A stretch of 64,000 nt of DNA. Origin: Megachile rotundata (taxonomy: Eukaryota > Arthropoda > Insecta > Hymenoptera > Megachilidae). The notes under the pieces are model-generated. The model had not been told where the DNA came from. It saw only the letters and a program-made list of their open reading frames with translations, and made no database searches. The translations under genes and the position numbers were made by a program. Numbering within the stretch: the first letter of the stretch is position 1; each line of letters opens with the position of its first letter. Shown here piece by piece: positions 39,346 through 51,802 of this stretch. The stretch is taken from NCBI RefSeq assembly GCF_050947335.1, contig NC_134984.1, positions 8,971,926 to 9,035,925 on the forward strand, read 5' to 3'.

Positions 39346-39685
39346 CCTGCGACGAGTCTACAGATGTGAACGCACCTATTGGCGTGCGTGGTCGACCTAA
39401 AATAGAAGAAACTACACTTATCCTCACCGTGAACACTTCCAGCGTTACATTTCGACAAATAAGAATAATAATGGCAATAACAACTGCATCAAGTAATTCT
39501 CACTGTCTCATTTACTCTCGAGATGTTCGCGACACTGTTTTTGGTTTAAATGATGTGTCTGACCGCTCGAGCCAATTGTTTCGCCGAAAATATGTGTGAG
39601 GCGACCATTTTTTTATTCTGACCAATCAGAGCCGTAGCTCTTCTAAACACCTGGGTCCGCCTCTTCTCCAACTTGTGGGTTGCTG
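39346..39685 (+). mobile_element. ~315-bp TIR element, diverged copy (second copy in the ACBP intron)
   Basis: Shares a long segment with 48138-48452 in opposite orientation, for example AACACTTCCAGCGTTACATT at 39434 and the ATTTTTTTATTCTGACCAAT stretch near 39607. The ends are diverged and the borders are approximate. The 91-codon open frame 39324-39599 is part of this repeat. Confidence 0.7.
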
Positions 39686-39915
39686 TCAGTATATTAATGA
39701 TACTAGGTAGTGAAAAAGTGAAATATGAGTAAGCGAACGTATACATTTGTATTACATTTCGTGATCATATTTTCTATAATAAAACGTATCCGTCATTGAA
39801 AACTGATATCGCAGATGTCTTACATTTCTATCTTCCAGTATCTAAAATAACGATAACGCTTTCGTACATCTATCCGTAACTTGATTGACAGGTATGAATC
39901 AGCAGTAGATATTTA

Positions 39916-40696
39916 CAGTACCGTTCATAAGTATCCGGACACTTGGTTTCGTTACATAAAACACAGTTGAACTTTGTACGAAAGGTCTTTAGGGTTTTCA
40001 TATCATTTGTAATAATTATTATTATCTTTTTTGAGGTATCATAACGTAATAGAATTAATTTTTAAGTATAAATTATGAAAGAGAGGATATTCGGCGTGTA
40101 CGTCACTGGTCGTGCGTCGTGTTATGTCTTCGATGCGTTGGTGTCTCGGAAGGCATTGTGCGTTCGTGCAGTTCGTGTCGCTCTATCCCGCCTATCAGAC
40201 ACGTGTCGTGTAAAGTATAAATAAATGTAATGATACATATTAAATAAAGCTCAATTCTATCAAATTATACAATGGGAGTGTGAAAGTAAAATTCATGTCC
40301 AGAAGTACAAAGTCCAAATTTGCGAATCTAATGAAACTCTTTCGATTCTAAAAAAAATTTTAATTTCTACTGTGTTTCATTTCTATGGTGCAGAACGTAT
40401 TCAGAGGGTTCTTCGATATGTTTCAAGTGTTTGTAAACTGTTGGGAGATGTTTAGGTTCCCTCAATGGAGATAAGAATGGAGGTAACGCTCGACAGTTTC
40501 GGTTTAGTTCGTCTGTAGCTTCTTTTCCATCGAGATATGAGTTCCAAACGAGAATTATCAATCGAAAAACGTTCCAGTATTCTGACCTTCGCAGAAAAAA
40601 AAATCGATTTTAGTTACTGTTGCAGATACTGGAATAACTTTCATGCAACGCGAATGCATATTTCGCTTGTGTTCGGATACTTATGAACGGTAAGTG
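39916..40696. mobile_element. TA-flanked TIR element with ACCGTTCATAAGTATCCG ends
   Basis: The inverted ends share ACCGTTCATAAGTATCCG, preceded by CAGT on the left and CACTT on the right, with TA at 39914-39915 and 40697-40698. This terminal sequence type fits Tc1-like elements. 781 bp with no transposase frame. Confidence 0.85.
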
Positions 40697-41209
40697 TATA
40701 TATATTTTTTTTAATTATCTTCGATTACACGGATAAGATATGTAAACATTTTTTTACCGCAGCCATTCTTTTCTATTTATTCATGTGCCGCAGCTGCATC
40801 ATGAAATTTGATATAAGAGAAATGATAAAAGCAACAGAATTTCGATGATAAAATGAAATTTTCATATCTCATTTCGTGCATTCACTTGTCAGCGTTTTAT
40901 CGGGACACATTATACAAAATTTCGCGGAAATCCTGTGACACAGAAAATGTAGTCGCTCCGCCTCGCGAGAAAATTCTGCATTCTTCGTAGATTTTATTTT
41001 ACATATTTAGTGCGTTTGGGAAATCTTTAAAGAGGTACCGACAATAGGGAAAAGTTGCGTACGATTACCTACTGCATAATTTTCATTTTTATTTGAAGGA
41101 GCTGAATCGCTTTTATTGTACCTTCTAGGATACAAAAGAATACACGTTACTTTCGAAAGGTGTTTCTTTAGAATTTTTGGACCACAATTTTTCGACATGC
41201 AAAGTTTTC

Positions 41210-41690
41210 AGGATTTTCTTTCGCTGTTTTAAGTTCCTTGAATTTCAGGGGTTTGGAATTTTTCGATTTCTGAATATTGGAGGAACTTTTGAAATCTTGG
41301 ATTTTAGAATTTTTTAACTGTTGAACCTTAGAACTTTAAATTTGTAGTTCTGGAATATTACAATCCTGAAATTTGGAAATTTGGAAGATTGGTTTTTTGG
41401 AAGTTGGAAAATTAAAAATTTGGAAATAAAAAATTCGGAAATATGAAAATTTGGAAATACAAAAATTTAGAAATTTGAAAATTTGTAGATTTGGAAGTTT
41501 AAAAATTCAAAAACTTGAAATTTGGAAATTCGACAATTTGGAAATGTGAATTTAGAAAGCATAGAAATGTGTAATCCAAAAATGTCAGGACTCGGAGAAC
41601 CAGAAGCTTGGAAATTTAGAAAACTTACAGACTTAACATTTAAAAACTTGAATACTTAGAAATTTGATAAATGTACAAATTTTTGAATCA
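41210..41690. repeat. Degenerate GGAAATTTGGAA-type minisatellite
   Basis: Words such as TTTGGAAATTTGGAAG and AAATTCGGAAATATG repeat with loose 8-12-bp spacing, in the opposite sense to the tract at 10735. Confidence 0.7.
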
Positions 41691-43381
41691 ACGAAACAAA
41701 AAAATTGTCAAGCGTACATGTATCATTATCTAAAGAAACTCCACACCCAAGTGTATAACCTCAAATTTTACACATGATGCAATGTTCAATTAGATTCTAA
41801 CATAGAATGCTTGATTAACCAAAATCAGCTGTAAATGCTTTAAGGGTTTCGAGAATTCGTGCTTGAATATACCGAATTGAATTGAAATTACCGCTGATGA
41901 ATATCGATAAGGTCCACGGATTGCTTCATATTTCAGTATCGATCTTATCTACAGCGAAATGCCATTCCGGCCAGGTAAATGCTTTGAGATGAACATCGAG
42001 AGTAATTGGTTTTCATGAAGGGGATGTACACGACTGTTCTAAGAAATCGAAGCTTAATTAACTTTTTATTAAAGTGTTGTCTCCGTTAATGCAGTTCCCG
42101 ATTACGTTTGTTTCGATGCATTAAAATGAAAATAATTTTCTATCGAACTGCTTTGTGCAGTACAGATACGAGATAGGGTTCAAATATGAGATATTCAGGT
42201 TTTTGCAGTATTTATATCTTTGAGATACGAATTAAATATCGAGATAACGTTCTTGAATAATTATCGTTCATTAACGTTTTTATAGTTATTTGACGTTTTT
42301 CGATTTGATCTAATTTGAGATATAATTTATTTTCGTGTACACTTTCATTCATGGGTACAGACGTGATACGAAAATACAAAATAAATTCTATTTATTTGAT
42401 CGAATAAATACCACCCTAAACTGTGGATTTGCAACCCACGTGAATACATAAATAGTCAATTATTGGAAGTATTTGAATTTTCAATTTTATTTACTAAATG
42501 AATTTTTGTTATTATCACAGTCGTTCGTTACCAGTCTTCATGAGACTATTGCATGAACTAATCTATAGTTCGATAAAAGTTGATAAGGACTGATAAAATG
42601 CGTTGTAAGTAACGGAGATAAAGATACTTCAATGATAGCAATAATCACATTTACTGACTCATATTTGTTAAAAAAAATTAACAAAAGAATTTGTCATGTG
42701 CGTTGAAAACAAACTTTTCTACAAATACTTGAAAAATATTCAAATTCAATTTTCTCAAAAATGAAACTGTATAAGAACTTATTCTATATTTTTTTTTTGG
42801 ATTTTCACGTACATTTATGAATTTTTGTTTTACCACCATTTTGGAAATACCCTGTATAAATTGCGCTATAGTTCACGTACGGGTATGTATCGACCAGTTC
42901 GACGCATTGTCAGTTCGGTGGCGAGAAATGGAAGAGAAGAAAGGAAGTAAAAGGAGAACAAAGAGGTATGAGATGTACGTCTTCATGGAGCTGAAATATC
43001 CTCTTATTTCGCCTCCTTTCTGTGATCGAACGAGCTATATCGAAGCGATCTGCGAGAGGCTGCTGATGTATCTTTCATTATCGAATTTCTAAGCCATCGA
43101 AAATGATTTTCTAGTCGATTTTACGGACATTTTAAACGAAAATGGTCTTTTCGATCCATATATGATCGAAAAAGTCGTCAGAGTTGTTATACTTATTTTC
43201 TGAAGAACGCTTTTCAATTATTGTAGTAAATAATAAAAATACTAAATGTTTCAGATATTAATTATTTTCGTGATTCAAGTATATAAAGGTGGGGAATGTA
43301 AACTAATAATCATATTGGTGAATCAAGTCTTATACAGACTGATTGACCTAGTTGTGTATCTAAAATATGAATTATTATTAA

Positions 43382-43765
43382 CACTTTATTGACCGGTCGT
43401 TTTTGAGGCTGCCAGTCACTAAGTACCGGCTGAGTCGCGCGCGCACTTAATCCCAGTACCGGCTAAATTTTCGCTATTCATTGTGTTGTGCTTATTCCTT
43501 TTGTTTTAAAGGAATGTAATTTTATTGATATTTATACTTTATTTTGCATTTATTTTATATAATAAAGGGCCATATAAACTAACATTCATAAAATAAATTC
43601 AAGGTAACAGTAATTCAATTTTTCGACAAGCGTTGGCAATCGAAAAGCCTATTAATAGGCTATCGGTCGACAAGCATTGGCAATGAAAAAGCCGATAAAT
43701 AGGCTACCGGTCGATAAGCGTTGGAAATCAAAAAGCCGATTAATAGGCTAGTGGTAGATAAAGTG
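43382..43765. mobile_element. piggyBac-type TTAA MITE with three palindromic repeat units
   Basis: TTAA at 43378-43381 and 43766-43769. Short inverted ends are CACTTTAT. Inside, a ~45-bp unit occurs three times in tandem (43623-43760), each with an AGCC-TTAATA-GGCT type core; the first core, AGCCTATTAATAGGCT (43646-43661), is a perfect palindrome. A second repeated word, TACCGGCT, occurs near the left end. Confidence 0.82.
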
Positions 43766-44024
43766 TTAAGAACGATTGAAATCACCTAAGTAAAAATTAG
43801 ACGAATTCTGACTCCTCACTAAACCTTAATCTTCCAAAGTAAAATTTAGCTTCAGAATTAAAGTCTTTCACCCCTGTCTAAAGGCCTTAGTCTTCTAAAG
43901 TATTTAGCTACAGCAATAAGCTTTAGCGACTAACTCTTGGCCCTCCAAACTAAGGCCGGATTATTATTAAAATAAGATATATCAAATAACAATTATTTTT
44001 TATATGTGTTTAGAAAGAGCTCAC

Positions 44025-44355
44025 CTGAAAGATGGTGACCTTCTTCAGCACCGACAAATTCACGTGCAGGGCCAGCTCGGTCTTCAGCTTGTCCGGAAGT
44101 AGTCCCAAGGCTGTGTTGATGTCACCGCCGCCCTGTATCCTTCCTCGAGACCAGCTGTAGTCGTACCACCTGAGCACACGTCTCTTCATCCCCCCTGGTA
44201 CTTTATGATGTCTCATGTAGGTCTTGGCACCGTCTAGAAGTCTCTCGAATTCCAGACGATTCGCGTTTCGATTGGTGATCACGTTGCCCACCTGGCCAAC
44301 GATGGTGGCGAATATGAAGACACCGATCAGGTAGCTGACTATCGTGAAGACGTAC
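44025..44355 (-). CDS. Cngl: Cngl-type CNG channel, S6 and C-linker exon
   Basis: The acceptor CCGTAG precedes base 44355, the first base completes a codon, 110 codons follow, and the donor is CAG|GTGAGC. The exon begins with the S6 helix (YVFTIVSYLIGVFIFATIVG) that lines the pore, then the C-linker with NRNANRLEFERLLDGAK, MRHHKVPGGMKRRVLRWYDY and LPDKLKTELALHVNLSVLKK, all strongly conserved in CNG channels. Together with the exons at 24994, 20629, 19629 and 15967 it gives the cytoplasmic half of a cyclic-nucleotide-gated cation channel. The symbol rests on the insect Cngl-like C-linker (GRIQGGGDINTALG) and the very long tail; a CNGA-type relative is the alternative. Pore, S1-S5 and N-terminal exons must lie above this exon. 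Confidence 0.93.
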
Positions 44356-46300
44356 CTACGGATCAGTAAGCGAGAAAAAGAGCCAATCAGTTCAAGGAGG
44401 ATGTGATCAGTGGCCTCGGTTCATGGACGAGCGGCCCCCGCCGGAGCCTTTCTCCTCTTTCTCTCTTTATATTTCCCTGCTTTCTTATGCCTTTCGTTCT
44501 TTCCTTCTTACTTGCCTCCGCCTCATCGTTCTCTCCATCTCCCTTTCTTTCCTTCGTTTCTGCTTCCTCGTGTGCAGCCTCTCCTTCCTCTCAGCTTACT
44601 CCAACGATTGCACACCGCTTCGTTCTCTGTTCGTTCGTTCGTGATATACATTCGCTCTTGCTCGACTCAGAAAAATGTACGGTCCACGATTTTTCGTGAC
44701 ATCAGGAATACCCGATATACAGGAACCCTAACTACGAACGATGATTAACCGACATCCATTATGCGAGCTGTGGAGACACCGAGCATGCTAACCTTCCCTA
44801 AGGAGAACGTTCCGGCCATTTTTATGCCATCATGACAACATATTCTGCGGGAGATATAAAAATATATTGGACCCAGACACAGGACCATATTGTGCCGTGT
44901 AAGTCCCAGATATAGGAGCAAACGTTTGCCGTGAAAATTTCAAAATCATTGGGTTCTTGATCCATCGTTATGATTATTAAGGTTCGTATTTGACTGATAT
45001 ATGTATGTATAAAATTTACATTTAATTGAATTTATTACTAACAGTATATCATTATTTTCACTTTTGGACAATCAAGAAATACAGAATTAAATACTGTCAT
45101 AATGATGGTGTCTTTGTGACAATTTTTGTTAGAATAAAATCTACGTGCTTCTTAATCGGTCGAAAGAGTGCGCACTTTTACGTTATTTCTTTTGTTTTAC
45201 ATTTTGCGATCGAGCCTCTAGTTCTTTTGTATTCTTTTATACTAAATTGTGTTTAAAATATGCAAATAATTTCAATCCACTGCACTTCAAACTCTGTCAA
45301 TTTTGTAATATAATATTTACAGCCCTATTTTTGGTAAGAAGTATACTGATACCGTCACACCATCTAGGATAAAAACAAAACAGATAGAGTATTTAAATCG
45401 CCAAAAATCATACTCTGAAGTTTCAGTAATCATAATACGTAAATAATCGGAAATTTCTACTGACTTACTATTTAACTATGTGGACATACATGTATAAACC
45501 TAAGATTTGGTAAAATAGAAGTTTATTTACATGTTCAACCGATTTGTTTGAATAGTTATATAAGGATATTCTATCTGCACGTGCCTTCTGCGAATGCAGC
45601 TTCGGTAAATAAATTGTGGATTTAGTGAGTGTTGTACAAGTACCAATTCCGAAAGCTACTCTTGGTATATAATCTGGAGGATTGAGGGTTTGTTCTCGTC
45701 GAATATGGTCTGCGTGTAACAGCTGATGGTGAAGAATTCTTCACACAAGTGGATAACTGATTGCTACTGCTGTTGAAATTCCTTCCGTACTTGTTTCTAG
45801 AATTTTTACAATTGCCCTCTGGAGGCGGATACGAGAGTTTAACACTGACAGAGGTTAAAATAGAGGCTAAAAATATCAAGTTATTCTTGCAGCATGACTA
45901 ATTACCAGAAGCAGAAAACTCTGTACAATAGAAAACTTAAACAAAAGATTCTTTAAATATGTAAATCAATGATCCGTGTTCATTAGAATTTTTCTTCCAT
46001 GTAATGAACACCAGTGACCTTTACTGATACATTTAAAAGACTATAGATTGCTAATACGTTTCTAAAAAATTTTACGTTATCGTAAAAATAAGATTTATTT
46101 ATACCATGAAAATATGTATGAGTTTAATGACGCAAATAATTTTGCAATAGAGAATCTATTGTAAACTTTTTGTTCTTGTCAAAAAATGTGGTGAACATTA
46201 GCACAGTAAAATATTAATGAAACAATGTAAAAACTTGAACGTTGATCGCCCCTGATTCTTGTGCACGTCGCGTTTCGAATATGATTTCTTTTTTATTTTG
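44356..46300. other. Probable Cngl intron, no further exon found
   Basis: The stretch at 44440-44650 is pyrimidine-rich on the plus strand and gives overlapping Ser/Leu/Phe-rich spurious frames. I searched the minus strand by eye for the CNG pore (TTIGE-like) exon and did not find it. Confidence 0.4.
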
Positions 46301-46401
46301 TGTCGTCAGAAGATACGAAGGTGGGTATATTAACGAAGGTACTCGATCGGAGTCTAGATATATCTGCTAGTCAGGAGGCATTAAAGACTGTTAATACCAA
46401 G

Positions 46402-48674
46402 ATGTCACTCGAGCAGGTAATAAACATTTGCTAATAATTTTTTGCTAAATTACCAACGTACTCGAAACGTCTAAAGAATTCACTTAGGATTTCGCTAAAA
46501 AAAACTTTTAACTCTACTGATTTCTGTAAGGCAACTGTTCTTTAGATCTCACACAAAAATTGAAAGTGGCAACTACAATAAGTATACACCATTAACTTTG
46601 TAAAGATTATTCATAACAAAATGTTAAAATTTGAGAAAAATAAAATAGAGGCAATTTACAGAAAAATTTACTTTTTCCATGAATGTGAAAGTCTAAAGAC
46701 AGTTTAATTTTTGATTGAAAAATTAGTTACTTTCCCTCTTTTACTATTAGACGGTTGCATAGGCAAACACCGATAAAAGGATTTTTAGCTGCACTTTTCT
46801 TTTTTAGTCAAAAATTTCATTTTAAAATAGAATTTGGAATAAATTCTTGTTTCAAAGGTTACCCCGAATCTTATAGAACTTAAACTGCAATCTACATGCA
46901 TTTAGACTGTTTAGTCTTTCAGAAACAAGTGTATATTTTTTGCAATAGTATTTTACACTTTTATACAATATTATTACGTTTTAGTGTAAAGTCACAGAAG
47001 TGAAGTGTTCAAAATTGATTGCGAATGTTTATATCGACTCCATATCGAGGGAGAAAATAACAAAGTGTGAATACAGTGTCACCGTAACGAATATCTATCG
47101 TACAATCGGTTGTTGAATCGGTTTCGTTTGTATGAGTTGTGAATTGTTCAAAGTGTCTTGATTTTACAGAAATTCAAAGAAGCGGCGAGTGCGTTCAAAG
47201 CACTTCTTACGCCGCCAACGGAAGAAGAATATACGCAGTGTTACGGACTATTCAAACAAGCAACGGTGGGCGACGTTAACATACGTATGTTATTGCATCA
47301 ATAAATATTTAAAAAAACGAATATAATATACAGAATGGTGTATCAAACTTGCTTCTATAAAATTTGACATATACGTTGCAGGAGACAGTTTCATAATATG
47401 TATCTCTCTTACAGATAGATTTCGAAGTCAGCTTTGTTAAATAGTAAAATATAAATTTTTCATTTAGCCTGATTTCTGAATATTTAACAGAATTTGAGAA
47501 TTGGAGATTTGGGAATTTAAAATTCTGAAAATTCGAAAATTGAGTAATTTGAAATATTGGGAATTAAAAATTCTGAAAATTCGAAAATTGAGAAATTTGA
47601 AACATTGGCAATTTAAAATTCTGAAAATTCGATAATTTCACATTTGAAACACTGGGAACTTAAAATTCTGAAAATTCCAAATTTGAAATATTGGGAATTT
47701 AAAATTCCGAAAATTCGAAAATTGAGAAATTTGAAATATTGGGAATTTAAAATTCTGAAAATTTGAAACACTGGGAATTTAAAATTCTGAAAATTTGGTA
47801 ATTTTACATTTGAAACACTGGGAACTTAAAATTCTGAAAATCCCAAATTTAAAATATTGGGAATATTCTGAAAATTCTTGAGAAATTTGAAAAATGAAGA
47901 ATTAAAAAGTTTGGAAATCTGGAAATTGAGAAATTTAGTAGAACAGAAATTTGACACTTCACGAATTTTAAAATAATGAAATGTCTTTCAGATAATTGTA
48001 TCCTATTTCTTCCTATTTAATTTCTTGAAAGAGAATAATCGCAGAATCGTGTTAAGTCTCTACAGATTTTATACCGTTCATTTTTTTAACACAACTGAAA
48101 TCCTATTATAATTGGAAAGAAATGTACTATGTATCGATGTCAACCCACGAGCTGACGCGCGAAGAGGCTGATACAGGATGAAGATCTATGGCTCCTATTG
48201 GTCAGAATAAAAAAATGGCCGCCTCACACGTATTTTCGACGGAACAATTGGCTCGAGAGATCACGCACATCAATTAGACCAAAAGCAATGTCGCAAACAC
48301 CTCGAGAGTAAATGAGACAGTACGAATTATGTGGTGCAGTTGTTATTGTCATTATTATTCTTATTTGCCGAAATGTAACGCTGGAAGTGTTCACAGTGGA
48401 TGTAGCTTCTTTTAATTTGAGTCGACCTCGCGCGTCAACTCGTGATTTGACACCTATCGAATAATTCACGTATGATATAAATATGTTTGATGATGTATGA
48501 TTAAGAAATGCAATTGTTCCATATACAATTACAGCGGATCCAGGGATGAAAGATCGGCAGGAGAAAAAGAAGTGGGACGCCTGGAAGGGAAAGGAGGGTA
48601 TGTCGAAGGACGCTGCGAAAGAAGAGTACATCAAGCGTGTTGATATATTAGTGAAAAAAGATGATGATGATTGA
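46402..48674 (+). CDS. Acyl-CoA-binding protein (ACBP/diazepam-binding inhibitor)
   Basis: Three coding exons join 46402-46416, 47170-47284 and 48535-48674 with GT/AG borders (CAG|GTAATA, TTACAG|AAA, AC|GTATGT, ATTACAG|CG). They give 89 residues, the usual ACBP length. The start codon in CCAAGATG encodes MSLEQ, and exon 2 continues KFKEAASAFKALLT. The family signature YGLFKQATVGDVN is present, followed by KKWDAWKGKEGMSKDAAKEEYI, which carries the acyl-CoA-contacting Tyr and Lys positions. The C-terminus ends in KKDDDD. ACBP is a cytosolic four-helix protein that binds medium- and long-chain acyl-CoA esters and supplies them to lipid metabolism. The gene is on the strand opposite Cngl and probably lies inside a Cngl intron. 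Intron 2 carries a TIR element (48138-48452) ending ~80 bp before exon 3. Confidence 0.95.
47480..47960. repeat. Tandem minisatellite in ACBP intron 2, unit about 50-55 bp
   Basis: Repeats of a longer unit built on TTGGGAATTTAAAATTCTG, AAAATTCGAAAATTGAG and AAATTTGAAA words, with about seven units varying in length. It lies between ACBP exons 2 and 3. Confidence 0.8.
48138..48452 (-). mobile_element. ~315-bp TIR element in ACBP intron 2
   Basis: The inverted ends (about 24 bp with a few mismatches) share TGTCAA and CACGAG(C/T)TGACGCGCG. The outer flanks show TATCGA on both sides (48132-48137 and 48455-48460), compatible with a decayed 8-bp duplication as in hAT elements, but this is uncertain. 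A diverged copy lies at 39346-39685. The 156-codon minus-strand frame 48224-48694 runs through this element and antisense to ACBP exon 3. Confidence 0.75.
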
Positions 48675-48978
48675 TAATGCTCATTGACTTTCATACATGT
48701 TTTGTATGTCTATATGTATTTCACGATTTTTTAAATATAACTTTCTCAGATATGGGAGGCTGTTATAATAGTAGGTTAGGTTAGGTTTTCCTTGTACTTG
48801 AAATATTTAAAAGGCTTTTCAAAGCCTTAGATATTTTATATTACTTTTATATTTTTTATGTATGTTTAGAATAATTTCTTGAATGTTCTGTAAGGTAGTG
48901 AGGAGTTTTTTTATTCGTATTATCGCGTGGAAAAGAAATAGAAATTGAAAACTGTTTTAAATAATTCTTATTTGTTTC

Positions 48979-48984
48979 AATAAA
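48979..48984 (+). terminator. Polyadenylation signal AATAAA of ACBP
   Basis: AATAAA lies about 305 bp after the ACBP stop and is followed by a GT-rich stretch (GGTTGTGAGCTTGGTGGG, near 48995-49012), the expected downstream element. Confidence 0.7.
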
Positions 48985-49012
48985 CGACGAAGATTGGTTG
49001 TGAGCTTGGTGG

Positions 49013-50310
49013 GAAGGAAATAAAATATGCTACTGCGCTGCCTTTTGCAATAAGCAACGATTACAATGCATAAACCGTCCGCCATTTTGATTAATCAGCC
49101 AGTTACGGCAGCTATTTGAATGTATAGCGTACATTTGAATATTCTTTCATATCCATTTGTTAGTTATACGCAGTAGTTCATTAAATTATTAATTAAAATT
49201 CATAAGTTAAATTTAAGTACAGAATTATGAGTACAGCTTGTTGTTTTCTAATATATATTATTACAATTATATTAATGTTATGAAGTTTAAAAATTATGAA
49301 AATTGAAAATTTGAGAAATTGAGAAATTTTGAGTTTCACGACTTGAGAATTTGAGAATGTGAACATTTGAGAAATCAATAAATTGTAGATTCGAGAAACT
49401 ATAAATGTAAAAATTTAAAACTTCAGGGATTTGGAAATTTCAGTATATAAACGTTAGAAAATCTTAGAATTCTTAATTTCGAAAGATTGTAATATTTGAA
49501 TTAATTATAGAAAACAAAATGAAGAAAGATTACTCATACCTAGTGTTTCTCGATAAAAAAAAGATAGAAAGTTAGTTTGGTTGTATAATGTTTAATTTAA
49601 ATTTTACTTATAGTATAGTAATTTTATCCTACAAACATATCTTCAGAAATGACGAAGATACTTAACGTATATTCAGAAATAAAAACGAAATCCCTGCGTT
49701 ATAGTTATTTCAAAAAATGTTTAAGGTTCCTATAGAAATTAGCAGGTTCCTAAACAGCACCAATATTTATAATATTTCAACACCTTTCAATGTATTAGAA
49801 ATTATCACCGGATTAGAAATTAGTCGAATCGTTCCACGATAACTTGTTAGACATAAATAATCTTGGAACGATGTCACAGAAAATTTGTCCATGATGGCGT
49901 CGATACTTTGAAAAATCGGAACGTGTCTTCGACAAAGATCCTAACAAATCGAATCGTTTCACGCAAACGAGACTGAGGACAGCTTTATTCACGTTCATTG
50001 TGTTCAAACCTTTCATCCTGATGTTCTCCCTTCTGCTTCGTAGTGATGTACATTTTTCTGAGCGACTCCCCTTTTTTCTCATTTCATCCTTCTTTCATTT
50101 CGGTCACGCGTACATAACTACATGTATTTTCCCTGTACACGCTCTAATACACACATATACATGCATATAGGCACGCATACACATTATTGGCACATGTACT
50201 TACATACGAATAGATTCACATTTATTCGATATTACTGATTGTGAGTAATATAAAATTAAATATTGGAGGGTGTTGAAATGAACGAATAAAATGTTTCATT
50301 TCTGTCATAT
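49013..50310. other. No gene recognised; contains a degenerate repeat
   Basis: 49270-49510 is an AAATTTGAGAAATTG-type degenerate tract. 49800-50100 is somewhat richer in G+C with an unrecognised 89-codon frame on the minus strand. Confidence 0.4.
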
Positions 50311-50349
50311 GTGTATAATTACTTATATGAACATTATACACATATTATT

Positions 50350-50620
50350 ACTTGTATACACATGTACACACACGTACATTACACACATGTAAGACACTTA
50401 CACACACACGTACATTACACACATGTAAGACACTTATACACACACGTACATTACACACATGTAAGACACACACACATGTACATTACACACATGTAAGACA
50501 CTTACATACATGTGTACATCACAGACATAAGAGACACACATAAGAGACACAAATACATGGGAGATACACGCACATAAAACACACAAACATAAGATACACA
50601 CATACACACCTACACATGTG
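50350..50620. repeat. ACAC-rich tandem array with ~36-bp unit
   Basis: At least four units built on ACGTACATTACACACATG followed by TAAGACACTTA, then decaying into CACA-rich DNA. The Thr/His-rich frames here are repeat translations. Confidence 0.85.
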
Positions 50621-51800
50621 AATGTTCACATACAATTAAATTCATATTTGTTCAATATGGTTTAGTGGCGTACCCAGAATTAAATATTGAAGCGTGTTAA
50701 ATTAAACAAACAAAAATGTTTGTAATACAAATTGTTGGTTTATTTAAGGAATAAAATCTAGATGTTGATAAGCATTTATTTAAAGAATAAAATCTAGTTT
50801 TCTTTTTTTTGACCGAAACTCTTGGACTTTTTGAATGGCAGTAAATCCATAAGTAAAACAAAAAAATCTCACTGCCATTAATCAACGAAAATTTTTAGCC
50901 TCTCTGTCAGTCAAGAGCTGAATTTAAGAAAATGATGCTCTTTGAGAAAAACATAACAAGATTGCGAAATGATATTAATAATAATGTATTCAGGTACAAA
51001 TTGAAAAATAATTGTTTAGGTATCTGTTTAGTGTTTTGAATTATTTATTTCTGTAAATTGATAAAGTTATGTGTATATCTCGATAGTATTATACTACTAA
51101 TTATAGTAGTATACTAATTATAGTAGTATAATTAGTGCATCATAATAGAATGGTAGTATATTAATGGTGTACTAGAATAGAAGTATAATACAAGATATAC
51201 ATATGTATTCACTATACAGTTGTACTTAGAAATAATATATTCATTATTATTTAGTTGTGGACAATAAATTATTATTATTTAGTTCGAAATTATTATTTAA
51301 TTTCAATATGTTACTGTTTATGAACTGCTTACTTGCATTAATAAAGAAATTACGTAATTGAAATTTTGTGTTCACTCAATTTCCTCTTATTAAATTATTT
51401 TTTAATCATTCTGGTTTCAAAGTCAGAACAGAATTGCAGTATGCGTTTTGTTTAACCAATTAGTGCTCTAATGGCGTGGATATTTCCTACGCTTTAGCAT
51501 TGTAAAATGGCGTCATAAAAAATGCGGTCACGGAAAAACTGGGTTGATATATGACCATGCTCGTAAATTTCAGCTCCTGAAATAATTTCTTTCAAACACG
51601 AGAGGAATTCCGCAAATCATATTATTTTATGCATCGGTTGACTTAAGGACAGAAAATTACTATTATAAAATATTATCACATGATGAATTAAATAAAAGAA
51701 ACTCACGTGTTATAAGAAAACGTTATAAGAAAACGTGTTATCACGTTTTTTAAGAAGTTCGCAAACGAACTAGTGGTGACATGAAAATAAATCATTTGCA
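50621..51800. other. AT-rich DNA with local ATTATAGTAGTATA repeats
   Basis: 51090-51190 carries short tandem TATAGTAGTATA words. At 51452 a TTAACC end followed by AATTAGTGCTCT resembles a piggyBac-type terminus, but I could not find a partner end. No gene is seen. Confidence 0.4.
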
Positions 51801-51802
51801 TA

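Larger units (their letters stand above)
25218..44024 (-). other. 18.8-kb Cngl intron filled with mobile and repeated DNA
   Basis: Bounded by CAG|GTGAGC at 44024 and TTTCCAG at 25218-25219. It holds the LINE ORF (29208-31421), two TTAA MITEs, three TA-flanked TIR elements, the 5.2-kb inverted-arm structure, one copy of the 315-bp TIR element and several minisatellites. 25260-28980 and 42000-43370 show no recognisable gene. Confidence 0.8.

Noticed and set aside
39324..39599. 91-codon frame with similarity to a 156-codon frame at 48224-48694
   Set aside because: Both lie in the same diverged TIR element; the second also runs antisense through ACBP exon 3. Shared DNA, not a gene family.
42838..42860. 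Single ACCCTGTA end resembling the CAGGGTGT element group
   Set aside because: No matching left end was found nearby, so no element was called.
48774..48790. TTAGG-like telomeric repeat (also near 18903)
   Set aside because: Only two to three units at each place; no array, so not a telomere or a clear interstitial telomeric block.
50311..50543. Thr/His-rich frames
   Set aside because: Translation of the ACAC-rich tandem array.
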